From contig NZ_JANQBA010000010.1 in NCBI RefSeq assembly GCF_025490915.1, positions 52,027-116,026 of the forward strand: DNA of 64,000 bases, given 5' to 3'. Position 1 is the first letter of the stretch; the number at the start of each line of letters is the position of its first letter. The DNA is from Lacticaseibacillus parakribbianus (GTDB taxonomy: Bacteria > Bacillota > Bacilli > Lactobacillales > Lactobacillaceae). Positions 48,816-59,066 of the stretch are shown piece after piece. Under the pieces are notes generated by a model. The model was not told the origin of the DNA. It did no database searches and worked only from the letters and a program-made list of their open reading frames with translations. Both the position numbers and the translations under genes were made by a program.

Positions 48816-51437
48816 ATGCGACTCATCCGCTTCATTCAGCGCCACGCCTTGTGGTTTGCGGCCCTAATGCCGGCCGTCATCATGGCCGGCTACTTCATCG
48901 CGACCAAGGTTTACCCCTTCGGCAACAGCAGCGTCATGACCGTCGACATGGGCCAGCAGTACATCGATTTTTACAGCCTGTGGCGTTCGACCGTGCTGGG
49001 CCACCCCGGTCAGCTGTTCTACGCCTTCAGCAAGGACCTGGGCGGCGACATGTTCGGGGTGTTCGCCTACTACCTGATGAGTCCGTTCAACGTCATCATC
49101 CTGCTGTTCCCCAAAACGGCGCTGGATTTGGCCATCACCGTGATGACGCTGGCCAAGTATGCAGCCTGTGGCCTGACGATGGGCCATTACCTGCGCTTTC
49201 ACGGGGCCAAAGGCGGCTGGCTGATCGGGCTGGCTTGCGCCTACGCGCTGTCCGGGTGGATGCTGGCCAATCAGCTGAACCTGATGTGGCTGGACGCCGC
49301 GGTGTTTTTGCCGCTGGTGGCGCTTGGGCTCGACCGGCTGGTGACCTCGCGGCGCGTGGTCGGCTACGCCTTGTGGCTGGCCGTGGCGATTGTGGCCAAC
49401 TACTACATGGGCTACATGATCTGCCTGTTTTTGATCGGCTACTTCGGCTTTGCGCTGGTCGCCGCTCACCCGACCCGCCGCCAGGCTATCCAAGCGTTCG
49501 GCCGCTTTGCCGGCGGGTCGCTGCTGGCCGGGGCCGCGTCGGCCTGGGTGCTGTTGCCGACACTGTTTCAGCTGGCGCAAAGCAAGGGGACCTACACCGT
49601 CACCAAGATCCACTGGCGCTTCGAGTCCGACCCGATGAAGCTGTTGGGCAAGCTGTTTGCCGGCTCGTTCTCCTTTGACCAGATGCCAAGCGGTGAGGCC
49701 AACATCTTCGTCGGCAGCCTGGCGCTGATCGGCTTTGCCCTGTACTTCTTCGATCGCCAGGTCAACTGGCGCGAGCGGCTGGTCGCCGGCGGCTGGAGCC
49801 TGTTTTTGCTACTGTCGGTGATGTACGAGCCACTGGACCTGCTGTGGCACGGCATGCAATTTCCCGTCTGGTACCCCTACCGCTTCTCCTTTGTCATCGT
49901 CTTTTGGGTGATTCAGCTCGGCTGGCGGGAGCTTGCGCTGCACCCCGCGGGGCCCAGCGCCGTTCAACTGATTGGGGCCATCGTCGCGGCCGCGGCCCTT
50001 TGCGCCTTCGTCTTTTGGCAGGCCGACGATTACCCCTACCTCAGCACCCACCAGATTGTGCTGACCACCCTGATGCTGGCCGCCGCCTTGGTGCTACTCG
50101 CCATTCGTGACGACACCAAGCCCTGGTTCCACGCGCTGGTCTGCGTGCTGCTGATTTTTGATGCCGGCAGCAACGCCGTGGTCACCCTCAATCAGCTCAG
50201 CTACATCAGCCACTCGGATTACCACACCTACACGGAGGCCCTGCGCGGCGGGGTGACCAAGCTGCAGCGCCGCATCGGCACGGCGGATCGCATCGGCAAA
50301 ACCGTCTTGCGAACCAAAAACGACGCGATGCAGGTCGGCTACATGGGCACCGACCAGTTCAACTCGATGTTCGAGCCGGCGGTGCCGACCTTCTTTGGCG
50401 CGATCGGCCAATCCGCCGGCGACGGCTTTGTCGCCTACACTGCGGGCACCGTTTTGACCGACGCCTTCTTGGACCTGCGGGGCTTTGTCACCCCTAACCT
50501 CGACGGCACCAGCACCGCCTTTTTGCCTCAGGTGTCGGCGCGACCCGACCTGTTGACCTACGACCAGGCCGGCCACACCGAGGCGCTATCGCTGTACGAG
50601 AACCCTTACGCGCTGGGGCTGGGTTTTGCGGCAAGCGCCGACATTTTGACTACCAAGCTGACCGCAGGCGCCCCCGTGCTCAACCAGGAACGGCTGATGA
50701 ACGGTCTGCTGGGGGCCAAAACCGGCACCTACTTCACGCCGCTTGCGCTGTCCGCGCCGCACCTGGTAGGCGTCACCCAAACCGGCGCGGTGTTCAAGAA
50801 GAAGCCGATTGCCAAGGCCACCACGGTGTCGTACACCTTCACGGCCAAGACGACCGATCCCTACTACCTGCAAATCGGGGCCAACTTCACCGACGGGCTG
50901 GTCAGCCTGACCCAGGACGGTCGCGCCGTGCCGATTTACGACACCTTCCGCGACAAGGAGCTGTTGAACGTCACGCCGACCGAGCCCGGCAAGCCGACGA
51001 CGTTGACCTTCACCCTCAAAAAAGACAGCGCCGACTTCGCCGACTTGCAGCTGTACCAGCTCGACTTCGCCAAGGCGACGGCCGGCCTCAACACGCTGCG
51101 TCGTGGCACCTGGCAGCACCTGCAACTGGGCGACCGCAGCGCCCAAGCCACCATCACCGTGGCCAAGCGCCAGGTGCTGATGACCACGATCCCCAACGCC
51201 CCGGGCTGGCACCTGACCGTCGATGGCCACCCCACCGCGGCAAAGACGGCGCTGCGCCTGTTCATCGCCGTGCCGCTTGCGGCTGGCACCCACCGCATCA
51301 CCCTGACCTACACACCACCTTACCTGTGGCTCGGGGTGACGATCAGCCTGTTGGCACTTTTGGTCGTCGCACTCCTGTGGTGGCTGACGCCGCTGGGTCG
51401 CCACGCTGGCCGCAGGCGTCTGGCTTGGCGGCGCTGA
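48816..51437 (+). CDS. YfhO family multi-span membrane protein (GT-C like)
   Basis: The 873-residue protein has about twelve membrane helices and an extracytoplasmic C-terminal part before a last helix (YLWLGVTISLLALLVVALLWWL). The VYPFGNSSVMTVDMGQQYIDFY segment near the N terminus resembles the family's conserved first-loop motif. YfhO-type proteins have been linked to glycosylation of lipoteichoic or wall teichoic acids in Bacillus and Listeria. TTGGAGG precedes the ATG at 48816. It stands alone. Confidence 0.9.
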   Translation: MRLIRFIQRHALWFAALMPAVIMAGYFIATKVYPFGNSSVMTVDMGQQYIDFYSLWRSTVLGHPGQLFYAFSKDLGGDMFGVFAYYLMSPFNVIILLFPKTALDLAITVMTLAKYAACGLTMGHYLRFHGAKGGWLIGLACAYALSGWMLANQLNLMWLDAAVFLPLVALGLDRLVTSRRVVGYALWLAVAIVANYYMGYMICLFLIGYFGFALVAAHPTRRQAIQAFGRFAGGSLLAGAASAWVLLPTLFQLAQSKGTYTVTKIHWRFESDPMKLLGKLFAGSFSFDQMPSGEANIFVGSLALIGFALYFFDRQVNWRERLVAGGWSLFLLLSVMYEPLDLLWHGMQFPVWYPYRFSFVIVFWVIQLGWRELALHPAGPSAVQLIGAIVAAAALCAFVFWQADDYPYLSTHQIVLTTLMLAAALVLLAIRDDTKPWFHALVCVLLIFDAGSNAVVTLNQLSYISHSDYHTYTEALRGGVTKLQRRIGTADRIGKTVLRTKNDAMQVGYMGTDQFNSMFEPAVPTFFGAIGQSAGDGFVAYTAGTVLTDAFLDLRGFVTPNLDGTSTAFLPQVSARPDLLTYDQAGHTEALSLYENPYALGLGFAASADILTTKLTAGAPVLNQERLMNGLLGAKTGTYFTPLALSAPHLVGVTQTGAVFKKKPIAKATTVSYTFTAKTTDPYYLQIGANFTDGLVSLTQDGRAVPIYDTFRDKELLNVTPTEPGKPTTLTFTLKKDSADFADLQLYQLDFAKATAGLNTLRRGTWQHLQLGDRSAQATITVAKRQVLMTTIPNAPGWHLTVDGHPTAAKTALRLFIAVPLAAGTHRITLTYTPPYLWLGVTISLLALLVVALLWWLTPLGRHAGRRRLAWRR

Positions 51438-51497
51438 TTCCGCAGAACGCAAAAATGGCGAGCCGAGTCGGCTCGCCATTTTGCGTCTTGCGGAATC
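51436..51497. terminator. 62-bp bidirectional hairpin containing both stop codons
   Basis: GATTCCGCA-ga-ACGCAAAA-TGGCGAGCC-gagtc-GGCTCGCCA-TTTTGCGT-ct-TGCGGAATC forms a nearly perfect long stem. The yfhO stop starts it at 51435-51437 and the liaR stop ends it at 51496-51498. Confidence 0.92.
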
Positions 51498-52140
51498 AAT
51501 CCTGTTCTTTTTGAACCAGCCCGTGCTGAAAGGCGTAGATGGCCGCCTGGGTGCGGTCTTCCACCTCCAGCTTGGCCAAGATGTTGGAGACATGAGTCTT
51601 GACCGTCTTGAGCGTGATGAACAGCTCGGTCGCGATTTCCTGGTTGCTCTTGCCCTTGGCGATCAGCATCAGTACCTCGCGCTCGCGGTTGGTCAGGTCG
51701 TCGTACAGCTCGGGCTTTTGTTTTTGGGTCAGCCGGTTCATCATCTTGGTGGTGACCTGCGGCTCGAGCACCGATTCGCCCTGGGCCGTCTGGCGAATCG
51801 CGTTGGCGATTTCCTCGGCGGTCGCGGTTTTGAGAATGTAGCTGGCCGCGCCGGCCTCGATGGCGGGATAGACCTTTTCATCGTCGATGAAGCTGGTCAA
51901 AATGATGATGCGGGCCTCGGGCCATGCCGCGAGGATCTTCTGGGTGGCCTCGATGCCGTCCATGTTCGGCATCACTAGGTCCATCAAGATCACATCGGGA
52001 CGCAGGTCAAGCGCCATGGTCAGCCCCTCGCGACCGTCAGTGGCCTCACCGATCACCTCAAGGTCGGGCAACACGCCTAGGTAGGTGGAGATGCCCAATC
52101 GCACCATTTCGTGGTCGTCGACAATCAAAACTTTTATCAT
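51496..52140 (-). CDS. liaR: response regulator LiaR (VraR)
   Basis: LiaR is a NarL-type regulator of the cell-envelope stress response. The 214-residue product has a receiver domain with the phosphorylated aspartate in [14 protein letters not shown] and an output LuxR-type helix-turn-helix ([22 protein letters not shown]). It overlaps liaS by 4 nt (ATGA). Confidence 0.96.
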   Translation of the reverse strand: MIKVLIVDDHEMVRLGISTYLGVLPDLEVIGEATDGREGLTMALDLRPDVILMDLVMPNMDGIEATQKILAAWPEARIIILTSFIDDEKVYPAIEAGAASYILKTATAEEIANAIRQTAQGESVLEPQVTTKMMNRLTQKQKPELYDDLTNREREVLMLIAKGKSNQEIATELFITLKTVKTHVSNILAKLEVEDRTQAAIYAFQHGLVQKEQD

Positions 52141-53198
52141 GCTTTAACTTCCTTTGAGAGCGGAACGCGGATTTCAACGCTGGTTCCCTGCTTGGGGAAC
52201 GAAATCACCTTGGCCGCCCCGCCGATGCTGGCGGCACGTTCGGAGATGTTGGACAGACCGTAGCTGCCGGTCGTGTTTTCGGTTTTGGGGTCAAACCCCA
52301 CACCGTCGTCGACCACCCGCAAAATCACGTTGGTATCGATGCGGCGCAGGTAGACCTCCAGGTTCTGGGCCTTGGCGTGGCGCAGGGTGTTGCTCAACAG
52401 CTCCTGCACGATGCGAAAGAGGTTGTCCTCCACCGCCGCAGACAGGTGAACATCGGCCAGCTCCCAGGTGATGTGAATCTTGATCTTGGTCTGAAGCTCC
52501 TGCAGCAAGGCAATGATACCTTCCCGCAACGACTTGCCCTCAAGCGTCGTCGGCCGCAGGTGCAAAAGCAAGGCTCGCATCTCGGCCTGGGCCTCGTTGA
52601 TCACGGTTTCGATGGTGGTGATCTGGCGCAGCTCCGGCGCCTCCGGCCGCGTCTGGGTGACCACCGACCGCAGCGCCGACAGCATCATCATCGCCGCGAA
52701 CAGCTGCTGGGACACCGAGTCGTGAAGCTCACGGGCCAGCCGGTGGCGCTCGCCGGTCAGAATCTGTTCCTTGGATTCACCGTCGACCATGACCGGGGCG
52801 CTGGAGTAGCGCTCGATTTCGTGCTGGAGCCGAATCATTTTCTGCCGCAGGGACTCAAGCTGCGTCGCCACGTCGTTGCCCAGGGCGACGTTGGCCTGGC
52901 CGGTTCGCGCCAGCACCGGCGCCTCGTATTGCCCCGCCACCAGCTGTGTGAGCCGGCGCGACAGCTGATTGTGCTGGTACCGCACGATGCCGTAAGTCGA
53001 CAGGCTGACGATCAGCGCGACCAGCACCGCACCGGAAATCAGGTAGGCCAACACCGGCCCGGCGAACACAGTGGTCATCAGCAGGTTCAGGTAGCCGGTC
53101 TTGGTTCGCACCGCGACCATGTACACCAGACCGAACTCGAGGGCCCCGGTGAGCACCAAGGTGACCAAGAACTGCCACCAAATTCGTTGCCGCTTCAT
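52137..53198 (-). CDS. liaS: sensor histidine kinase LiaS (VraS)
   Basis: The 353-residue HisKA_3 kinase has two N-terminal membrane helices (about 8-28 and 42-65), a short extracellular loop, the phospho-acceptor in [18 protein letters not shown] and the ATPase N- and G-boxes ([32 protein letters not shown]). The short external loop is typical of intramembrane-sensing kinases. GGAGGTG precedes the ATG at 53198, which overlaps liaF by 4 nt. Confidence 0.95.
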   Translation of the reverse strand: MKRQRIWWQFLVTLVLTGALEFGLVYMVAVRTKTGYLNLLMTTVFAGPVLAYLISGAVLVALIVSLSTYGIVRYQHNQLSRRLTQLVAGQYEAPVLARTGQANVALGNDVATQLESLRQKMIRLQHEIERYSSAPVMVDGESKEQILTGERHRLARELHDSVSQQLFAAMMMLSALRSVVTQTRPEAPELRQITTIETVINEAQAEMRALLLHLRPTTLEGKSLREGIIALLQELQTKIKIHITWELADVHLSAAVEDNLFRIVQELLSNTLRHAKAQNLEVYLRRIDTNVILRVVDDGVGFDPKTENTTGSYGLSNISERAASIGGAAKVISFPKQGTSVEIRVPLSKEVKA

Positions 53199-53908
53199 AC
53201 CGATAACACCTCCAAGTCGCCGATCAGCACGTTGGTGATGATGTGGACGCGCCGGCTGGCGGTGTCGTAATCCTGGCTGAAGTGCTTCACACATTCATTA
53301 TGCAGGGAAAGCTCGACGCCATCAAGGGTCAAATCGCCGAGAACGGCGCTGTGATCGACCATGATGCCGACGCCGACCGGCACCAGGATGCGGGTCTTGC
53401 CAAAGCCCTTGCGGATCACAATCGTGCTGTCGCCTTGGGGCAGCAAGGTGTTGCCGAGGTCGACGATGGTGTCGCCGGCGGCCAGAGTCAGGTTGATGTC
53501 GTCCCACTCGTAGACGCTTTGGCCGATGGTTTCGTCACCAAACCACGGGTGGCGCCGGCGGGTGCCGCCCTTGGGTGCGGCTTCGCCGGCCCGAACCGCG
53601 ACGTACTGCTTCTTGGCCCAGGGCACGATGCGGTCGTGCTGCTTGCCCGAAAACACGCTCAAAAGCCCAATCAGGCCGATGAAGAGAATCACCCAGACCG
53701 TGGGGTTGGAGAACACCGCCACCACGATCAAAACGGCGCCCAGCGTCAGCCAGAAGGTTCGCCAAAAGCGGCCCTTGAGCCCCAGCACCAGAGCGAAGCT
53801 GCCGACCAGAAGCGACGCCAGAGACGACGGGTTGGTGACAGTTTGAAAGCCCAGCAGAATTAACAGGCCGCACTCAATCAGCCAAAATAGTTGCCATCGC
53901 CTATGCAT
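53195..53908 (-). CDS. liaF: LiaF-type inhibitor of the LiaSR system
   Basis: The 237-residue product has four N-terminal membrane segments (about residues 6-85) and a C-terminal DUF2154-like beta domain (DINLTLAAGDTIVDLGNTLLPQGD, ILVPVGVGIMVDHSAVLGDL). LiaF keeps LiaS inactive in unstressed cells. GGGAGGTAATC precedes the ATG. Gene order liaF-liaS-liaR is conserved; liaIH are not adjacent. Confidence 0.93.
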   Translation of the reverse strand: MHRRWQLFWLIECGLLILLGFQTVTNPSSLASLLVGSFALVLGLKGRFWRTFWLTLGAVLIVVAVFSNPTVWVILFIGLIGLLSVFSGKQHDRIVPWAKKQYVAVRAGEAAPKGGTRRRHPWFGDETIGQSVYEWDDINLTLAAGDTIVDLGNTLLPQGDSTIVIRKGFGKTRILVPVGVGIMVDHSAVLGDLTLDGVELSLHNECVKHFSQDYDTASRRVHIITNVLIGDLEVLSV

Positions 53909-54002
53909 GATTACCTCCCTGCCCGGTCACTTGCCAAATCGCGTCGGGCTTATGGGCCCATTATACCGAACCCTGCCCCCTGCCGCGTCCGGCTTGAGAC
54001 CG

Positions 54003-54027
54003 AAAAAGACCCCGGCAAGCCGGAGTC
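54003..54027 (-). terminator. greA terminator
   Basis: Minus strand GACtCCGGC-tt-GCCGGgGTC followed by TTTTT. Confidence 0.88.
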
Positions 54028-54039
54028 TGACGCGGCAGG

Positions 54040-54516
54040 TTAACCCTGCACCTTGGTAATCTTGACGGTCATGTCGCCGCCCGGCGTCTGAATGCTGATC
54101 ACGTCGCCAACCTTGTGGCCGATCAGCCCTTCGGCGATCGGGCTTTCGTTGGAGATTTTGCCGTTGAAGGCATCAGCCTCGGCGGCACCGACGATCTCGT
54201 AGGTTTCCTCCTCGTCGTCGCCGTCTTCGACGAAGCTGACGGTTTTGCCCAGCGACACCTCGTCTGCGGCCACCGCGTTGGCGTCGATGATCTGCGCGTA
54301 ACGCAGCATGTTCTCGACGGTCACAATGCGGGTCTCAAGCGTGGATTGCTCGTCTTTGGCCGCCTCGTACTCGGAGTTTTCGGACAAGTCCCCGAAGCCT
54401 CGGGCCACCTTGATGCGGTTGATGACCTCCGGACGCTTCACGGTTTTGAGATTCTCTAATTCTTCTTGCAGCTTCACCTTACCGGCGGCTGTCATTGGGT
54501 AGACTTTATCTGCCAT
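54040..54516 (-). CDS. greA: transcription elongation factor GreA
   Basis: GreA rescues backtracked RNA polymerase. The 158-residue product has the N-terminal coiled coil with the tip acidic residues in [20 protein letters not shown] and the C-terminal FKBP-like domain ([23 protein letters not shown]). GAGGG precedes the ATG at 54516. It is the last gene of the mltG-udk-greA run. Confidence 0.97.
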   Translation of the reverse strand: MADKVYPMTAAGKVKLQEELENLKTVKRPEVINRIKVARGFGDLSENSEYEAAKDEQSTLETRIVTVENMLRYAQIIDANAVAADEVSLGKTVSFVEDGDDEEETYEIVGAAEADAFNGKISNESPIAEGLIGHKVGDVISIQTPGGDMTVKITKVQG

Positions 54517-54589
54517 GGTATCCCTCAATTCTTCTTCTTATCAGTCGCAATATACAACCTGGCGTTGGCCCTTGTCAACAACCAGGCAC

Positions 54590-55228
54590 TCAGTTGGTCA
54601 GCCCCCGGGCGTCCAAAATCGCCTTGATCTTGGTCACCAGCAGGTCAATGGCCACCGAGTTGCTGCCGCCTTCCGGCACGATGATGTCGGCGTAGCGTTT
54701 GGTCGGCTCGATGAACTGGTGGTAAGACGGCTTCACCGTCTTCAGGTACTGGCGGATGATGTCGTCGAGGTCGCGGCCCCGCTCCTTCATGTCGCGGCGA
54801 ATGCGCCGGATGATGCGGATATCGTCGTCGGTGTCGACGTAGACCTTGATGTCCATCAGGTTGCGCAGCTCCTCATCGGCCAGAATCAAGATGCCTTCGA
54901 CGATGATCACGTCCTTGGGTTCGACGTGAACCACTTGGGTCGAGCGGTTGTGGTCGGCGTAGTCGTAAACCGGCTTGTCGACCGGCCGCCCGGCGATCAG
55001 CTCCCGCAGCTGCTGGTGAAGCAGCGGGGTGTCGAAGGCCAGCGGGTGGTCGTAGTTGATCAAGCGCCGCTGTTCAAAGGGCAGATCCGAGTGCTTGTAG
55101 TAGGAATCCTGCTCGAGCAACAGCAGCGAGTGGCCGGAAAAATGGTCGAAGATGGCCCGAGACACGCTGGTCTTGCCGCTGGCCGAGCCGCCGGTCACGC
55201 CGATCACGATAGGTTTTTGAACTGTCAA
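54590..55228 (-). CDS. udk: uridine kinase
   Basis: Udk phosphorylates uridine and cytidine. The 212-residue product has Walker [10 protein letters not shown] near residue 12, [19 protein letters not shown] and [21 protein letters not shown]. The start is a TTG (55228) with GGAGG 8 nt upstream, which matches the family N terminus better than the extended frame. It sits between mltG and greA as in many lactobacilli. Confidence 0.95.
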   Translation of the reverse strand: MTVQKPIVIGVTGGSASGKTSVSRAIFDHFSGHSLLLLEQDSYYKHSDLPFEQRRLINYDHPLAFDTPLLHQQLRELIAGRPVDKPVYDYADHNRSTQVVHVEPKDVIIVEGILILADEELRNLMDIKVYVDTDDDIRIIRRIRRDMKERGRDLDDIIRQYLKTVKPSYHQFIEPTKRYADIIVPEGGSNSVAIDLLVTKIKAILDARGLTN

Positions 55229-55284
55229 AAAACTTGCCTCCAAATCCGGCCGCCAGTGGTGGCGGCGCTGCACCTTTGACGCGG

Positions 55285-56430
55285 TTACTTTGCGGTGCCG
55301 TTGTCCGCCGCGAACTTCGCGACGTTCACGTTCTGCTCGGCCAACGTCTTGGCGTAAAGAATCTCGCCGGTCTTGAGGTTGGCCACGAAGTACAGGTAGT
55401 TCGCCGCGCGGTCGGTCGGCGACAACACCGCGCGAATCGCGTCTTCGGACGGCTGATCGAACGGCCCCGGGCCAAAGCCGGCGTGTTTGTACAGGTTGTA
55501 CGGCGAGTCGATGCTCGTGTCCTTGTTGGTCAGCTGCGTCTTGTAGGTGTTCAGCGCGTACATCACCGCGACGTCCGACTGCAGCGGCATCTTGATGGCC
55601 AGGCGGTTCAGGAACACGCCGGCAATCTTGCGACGGGAGACGGCGTTGACGCCTTCACGCTCCACCAGACTGGCCAGGGTCATGACCTCTTGCACCGAGT
55701 AGGACTTGGCCGCAATCGTACTGTAGTAGCTGTGCATCACCGAGTCGGTCTTGGCCACCATCTGGGTGATCAGGGCTTCCATCGTGGTTTTGCTGCCGAC
55801 GTCGTAGGTCGCCGGAAACAGGTAACCCTCCAGCCGGTAGCGAACGCCGTTGGCACTCTGGGCGCTTTTGAGCAGCTTCGGGTACTTTTTGACCAGCGAG
55901 TTGAAGAACGTGTCGTCCTTCAGCGCCGACAGGAAGTTGGCCTTGGTCATCGCCGGGTTCTTCTTGCTGAGCTTGGCAATCTGATCGCCGACCTGCTCGG
56001 CTCGCACCCCTTCGGCCACCAGCACCGAGCCGACGGTCACATCGGATCCGGCACCGCCGCGCAACGCGGTCAGGATGTCGTCGAAGGAATCCGCCTTGGT
56101 GAACTGGTACGGCCCCGCCTGAAAACTCGGGACGTTGTGGAACTTCACGTAGAACTTGAACACCAAGGCGCTTTTGATCACGCCCTTTTGCTCGAGCAGG
56201 GTGCCGATGTCGCCGGTGCTGGCCCCCATCGGCACGGTGACCTCAATCTTGGTGTGGCTGCTGTCGTCCAGCGGCTGTAGGGCCCGGCGAACGTACAGGG
56301 CCGCCATCAGGCCAACCACCACCAGCAAGGTGGCAAAAATCCCGACCACCCAAGCCACGATGTGCCGCGAGGCCTGCATCACCTGCTGATCACGTTGTTT
56401 TTGCGCGTTGTTATTCGGCAAGTTCTCCAC
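55285..56430 (-). CDS. mltG: endolytic murein transglycosylase MltG
   Basis: MltG cleaves nascent glycan strands and helps set glycan length, working with elongasome PBPs. The 381-residue product has a cytoplasmic N-terminal segment, a membrane helix (about 24-46), a LysM-like domain and the YceG domain with the catalytic glutamate near residue 257 in LASLVEREG. The GTG start at 56430 has AGGAGG 6 nt upstream. It begins the mltG-udk-greA operon. Confidence 0.95.
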   Translation of the reverse strand: MENLPNNNAQKQRDQQVMQASRHIVAWVVGIFATLLVVVGLMAALYVRRALQPLDDSSHTKIEVTVPMGASTGDIGTLLEQKGVIKSALVFKFYVKFHNVPSFQAGPYQFTKADSFDDILTALRGGAGSDVTVGSVLVAEGVRAEQVGDQIAKLSKKNPAMTKANFLSALKDDTFFNSLVKKYPKLLKSAQSANGVRYRLEGYLFPATYDVGSKTTMEALITQMVAKTDSVMHSYYSTIAAKSYSVQEVMTLASLVEREGVNAVSRRKIAGVFLNRLAIKMPLQSDVAVMYALNTYKTQLTNKDTSIDSPYNLYKHAGFGPGPFDQPSEDAIRAVLSPTDRAANYLYFVANLKTGEILYAKTLAEQNVNVAKFAADNGTAK

Positions 56431-56580
56431 GATTGCCCTCCTCAAAATGACCGGACCGCTGCGTTCACGGCCGTTCCAAGCTGTTAGGCGCGACCTTGGC
56501 CACGCCGTCAGAAACCATTGTACCCGCGAAGACCCGCGGCGGCAATTGCTCTTGGCAAAGCAAACGTTTCCTTAAACAGA

Positions 56581-56604
56581 AAAACCCGCCGCACGTGCGA
56601 CGGG
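56581..56604 (-). terminator. pheST terminator
   Basis: Minus strand CCCGTCGC-acgt-GCGGCGGG followed by TTTTTC. Confidence 0.88.
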
Positions 56605-56648
56605 CTGGCCGCTGGATCACGCAGCGGCGGCAAGGATCGGCGAGGCGA

Positions 56649-59063
56649 TCAGCGAATCTGCGCCCCGAGCTGCTCTTGCAAGATCGTCGTCACGGCCGCG
56701 TAAGCCGCGTTGACGGTGTCTTCGGTCAAAGTGGCGTCGTCTCTGCGGTAGGTCAGCGTGTAGGCCAGACTCTTTTGGCCTGGGCCGACGTTGACGCCGA
56801 GGTACTGGTCGAACAAGTGAATGTCGCGCAGGTACTTGCCGCCAGCCTCCTGAATCTTGGCCTGAACCTGGGCGTTGGTGACGTTGGTGGCCACCTGCAC
56901 CGCGATGTCGCGGGTCATCTCCGGGAACTTCGGCGCCGGCACGGCCTGCATCTGGCTTCTGTCGGCGGCCATCAAGGCGTCCAAGTTGAGCTCGAACACG
57001 TAGGTCTCTGGCAGGCTGTTTTCGGCCTCGAACTGCGGGTGCAGCCGCCCAATCAGCCCAATCTGCTGGTCACCCAGCAGAATCGCGGCGCTTTGGCCCG
57101 GGTGCAGCTCGGGCAGCGTGGTCAGCGCCTCAAAGCGCGGCGTGGCCTTGAGCCGGTAGTCGGCCAAAAGCGCCGAGACGATGCCCTTGACGTAGTAGAA
57201 GTCCACGGGCTCAGCGGCCTGGTGCCAGTTTTTGGCGATCACGTTGCCGCTGATGGCCCCGGCAACGTACTCGTGCTCGGACGGACGGGTGTGGCCGCTG
57301 CTGCGCAAGAACACGCGGCCTTGCTCGTAAAGCGCGAGGTCGGTCTGCTTCCGCGCCACGTTGTAGGCGACGGCGTCGACCAAACCGGACACCAGGTTGC
57401 GGCGCAGCGCCGCGTGATCCTCGGTCATCGGCAAGGCGACATGGGTCTCCTCCCCCGGTGCAATCATGAAGCGACCGGCCTTGGCCACGCTGGTCAGGCT
57501 GTAGGAAATTACCTGGGTCAGCCCCAGCCCCTCAAGGAGCTTGCGGGTGCGGCGAATCCGCGCCTGCTTGGGGGTGAAGGCGCCGATGGTCATCGTGGTG
57601 GTCGGCAGGGTGCTTGGCAGGTTGTCGTAGCCGTAGATCCGAGCGACCTCCTCGATCAAGTCGGCCTCGATGGCGATGTCCCAGCGCCGCGTCGGCACGG
57701 ACACGGCGAAGAGCCCATCGGCCTCGGTAACGCCAAAGCCCAGTCGCTTGAAAATGCCGGTGACGACGTCTGCGTCAAGCGCCGTGCCCAGCACGTGGTT
57801 GATGCGCGACAACGAGATGTCGACCACGGCCGGCTCGGCGGGAATACTGGTGGCCGCAAGCGTCCCCTGGGCGACTTCGCCGTCGCCAAGCGCGGCCATC
57901 AGCCGCGCGGCCTCATCCAGCGCCTTGTTGATGCTACCGACGTCGATGCCTTTTTCAAATCGGGCGGAGGCTTGCGAACGCAGGTTGTGGCGCAGCGCCG
58001 TGCGGCGAACCGGCGTCGGGGCGAACTTGGCGGCCTCAATCACCACCGTAGTCGTGGTCTCAGTGATCTCGGAGTCCAGCCCCCCCATTACGCCGGCCAG
58101 GGCCACCGGCTTGGTGCCGTCGGTGATCACGATGTCTTCGGGATCCAGCTCGTGGTCGTTGCCGTCGAGCGTCTTCAGGTGCTCACCGGCGGCAGCGCGG
58201 CGAACCAGGATTTCGTGGCTGGTCAAGGCCGCGTAGTTGAAGGCGTGCAGCGGCTGGCCGTAAGTCAACATGATCAAGTTGGTCACGTCGACGATGTTGT
58301 TGATCGGCCGGATGCCGGCGTTCCAAAGCCGGCGCTGCAGCCAAAGCGGCGAGTCCTTGATGGTGACGCCGTCGACCACGCGCATCTGGTAGCTCGGAGC
58401 ATCCGTGGCGTCTTGAACCGTGGCCTTCAGGTAACCGGCCACCGGCTTGCCGGTTTCAACCACCGGCTTGTCCTCAAAGTGCGGCACGGTGTTGTAGGTC
58501 GCGCCGACCTCCCAGGCCACCCCGCGCATGCCCAGCGCATCCGCGCGGTTAGGCGTGATCTCAAAATCCAAGATTGCGTCGTGCATCCCCAGCGCCTCCA
58601 AGGCGTCGCTGCCCGGAACCAGCGGTTCGTCAAAGACGTAGATGCCGGCGTCGAAGGACTTCGGGGCGACGGAATCGCTGAACCCGAGCTCCTGCAAGGC
58701 GCAGATCATGCCGAGGCTTTCCACCCCGCGCATTTTGCCCTTCTTGATCTTCTCGTTGCCGCCGATGCGGGCTCCCGGCAAGGCGACGATCACGGTTTGC
58801 CCCACCGCGATGTTCGGGGCCCCGCAGACAATCTGACGCAACGCGTCTTCGCCGACGTCGACCTGGGCGATGTGCAGGTGGTCGGAGTCCGGGTGGTCCT
58901 TGAGTGCGATCACCTTCCCGATCACGACCTTTTTCATCTTGCGATCGTCCGGGTAACGCACCGAGTCGACCTCGATGCCAGTGCGAGAGACCTTGTCCAG
59001 CAGTTCCTCAGGGGTGGCCGGTACGTCCACCAGTTCTTTGAGCCAAGCGTATGAAACATCCAT
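56649..59063 (-). CDS. pheT: phenylalanine-tRNA ligase beta subunit
   Basis: PheT carries tRNA-binding and editing domains of the alpha2-beta2 synthetase. The 804-residue product has the N-terminal tRNA-binding (OB) domain (KDHPDSDHLHIAQVDVG), B3/B4 editing region (ALAGVMGGLDSEITE), B5 and the C-terminal anticodon-binding FDX-ACB domain (APKFPEMTRDIAVQV). Length is normal. It starts 3 bp after the pheS stop. Confidence 0.97.
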   Translation of the reverse strand: MDVSYAWLKELVDVPATPEELLDKVSRTGIEVDSVRYPDDRKMKKVVIGKVIALKDHPDSDHLHIAQVDVGEDALRQIVCGAPNIAVGQTVIVALPGARIGGNEKIKKGKMRGVESLGMICALQELGFSDSVAPKSFDAGIYVFDEPLVPGSDALEALGMHDAILDFEITPNRADALGMRGVAWEVGATYNTVPHFEDKPVVETGKPVAGYLKATVQDATDAPSYQMRVVDGVTIKDSPLWLQRRLWNAGIRPINNIVDVTNLIMLTYGQPLHAFNYAALTSHEILVRRAAAGEHLKTLDGNDHELDPEDIVITDGTKPVALAGVMGGLDSEITETTTTVVIEAAKFAPTPVRRTALRHNLRSQASARFEKGIDVGSINKALDEAARLMAALGDGEVAQGTLAATSIPAEPAVVDISLSRINHVLGTALDADVVTGIFKRLGFGVTEADGLFAVSVPTRRWDIAIEADLIEEVARIYGYDNLPSTLPTTTMTIGAFTPKQARIRRTRKLLEGLGLTQVISYSLTSVAKAGRFMIAPGEETHVALPMTEDHAALRRNLVSGLVDAVAYNVARKQTDLALYEQGRVFLRSSGHTRPSEHEYVAGAISGNVIAKNWHQAAEPVDFYYVKGIVSALLADYRLKATPRFEALTTLPELHPGQSAAILLGDQQIGLIGRLHPQFEAENSLPETYVFELNLDALMAADRSQMQAVPAPKFPEMTRDIAVQVATNVTNAQVQAKIQEAGGKYLRDIHLFDQYLGVNVGPGQKSLAYTLTYRRDDATLTEDTVNAAYAAVTTILQEQLGAQIR

Positions 59064-59066
59064 GAA

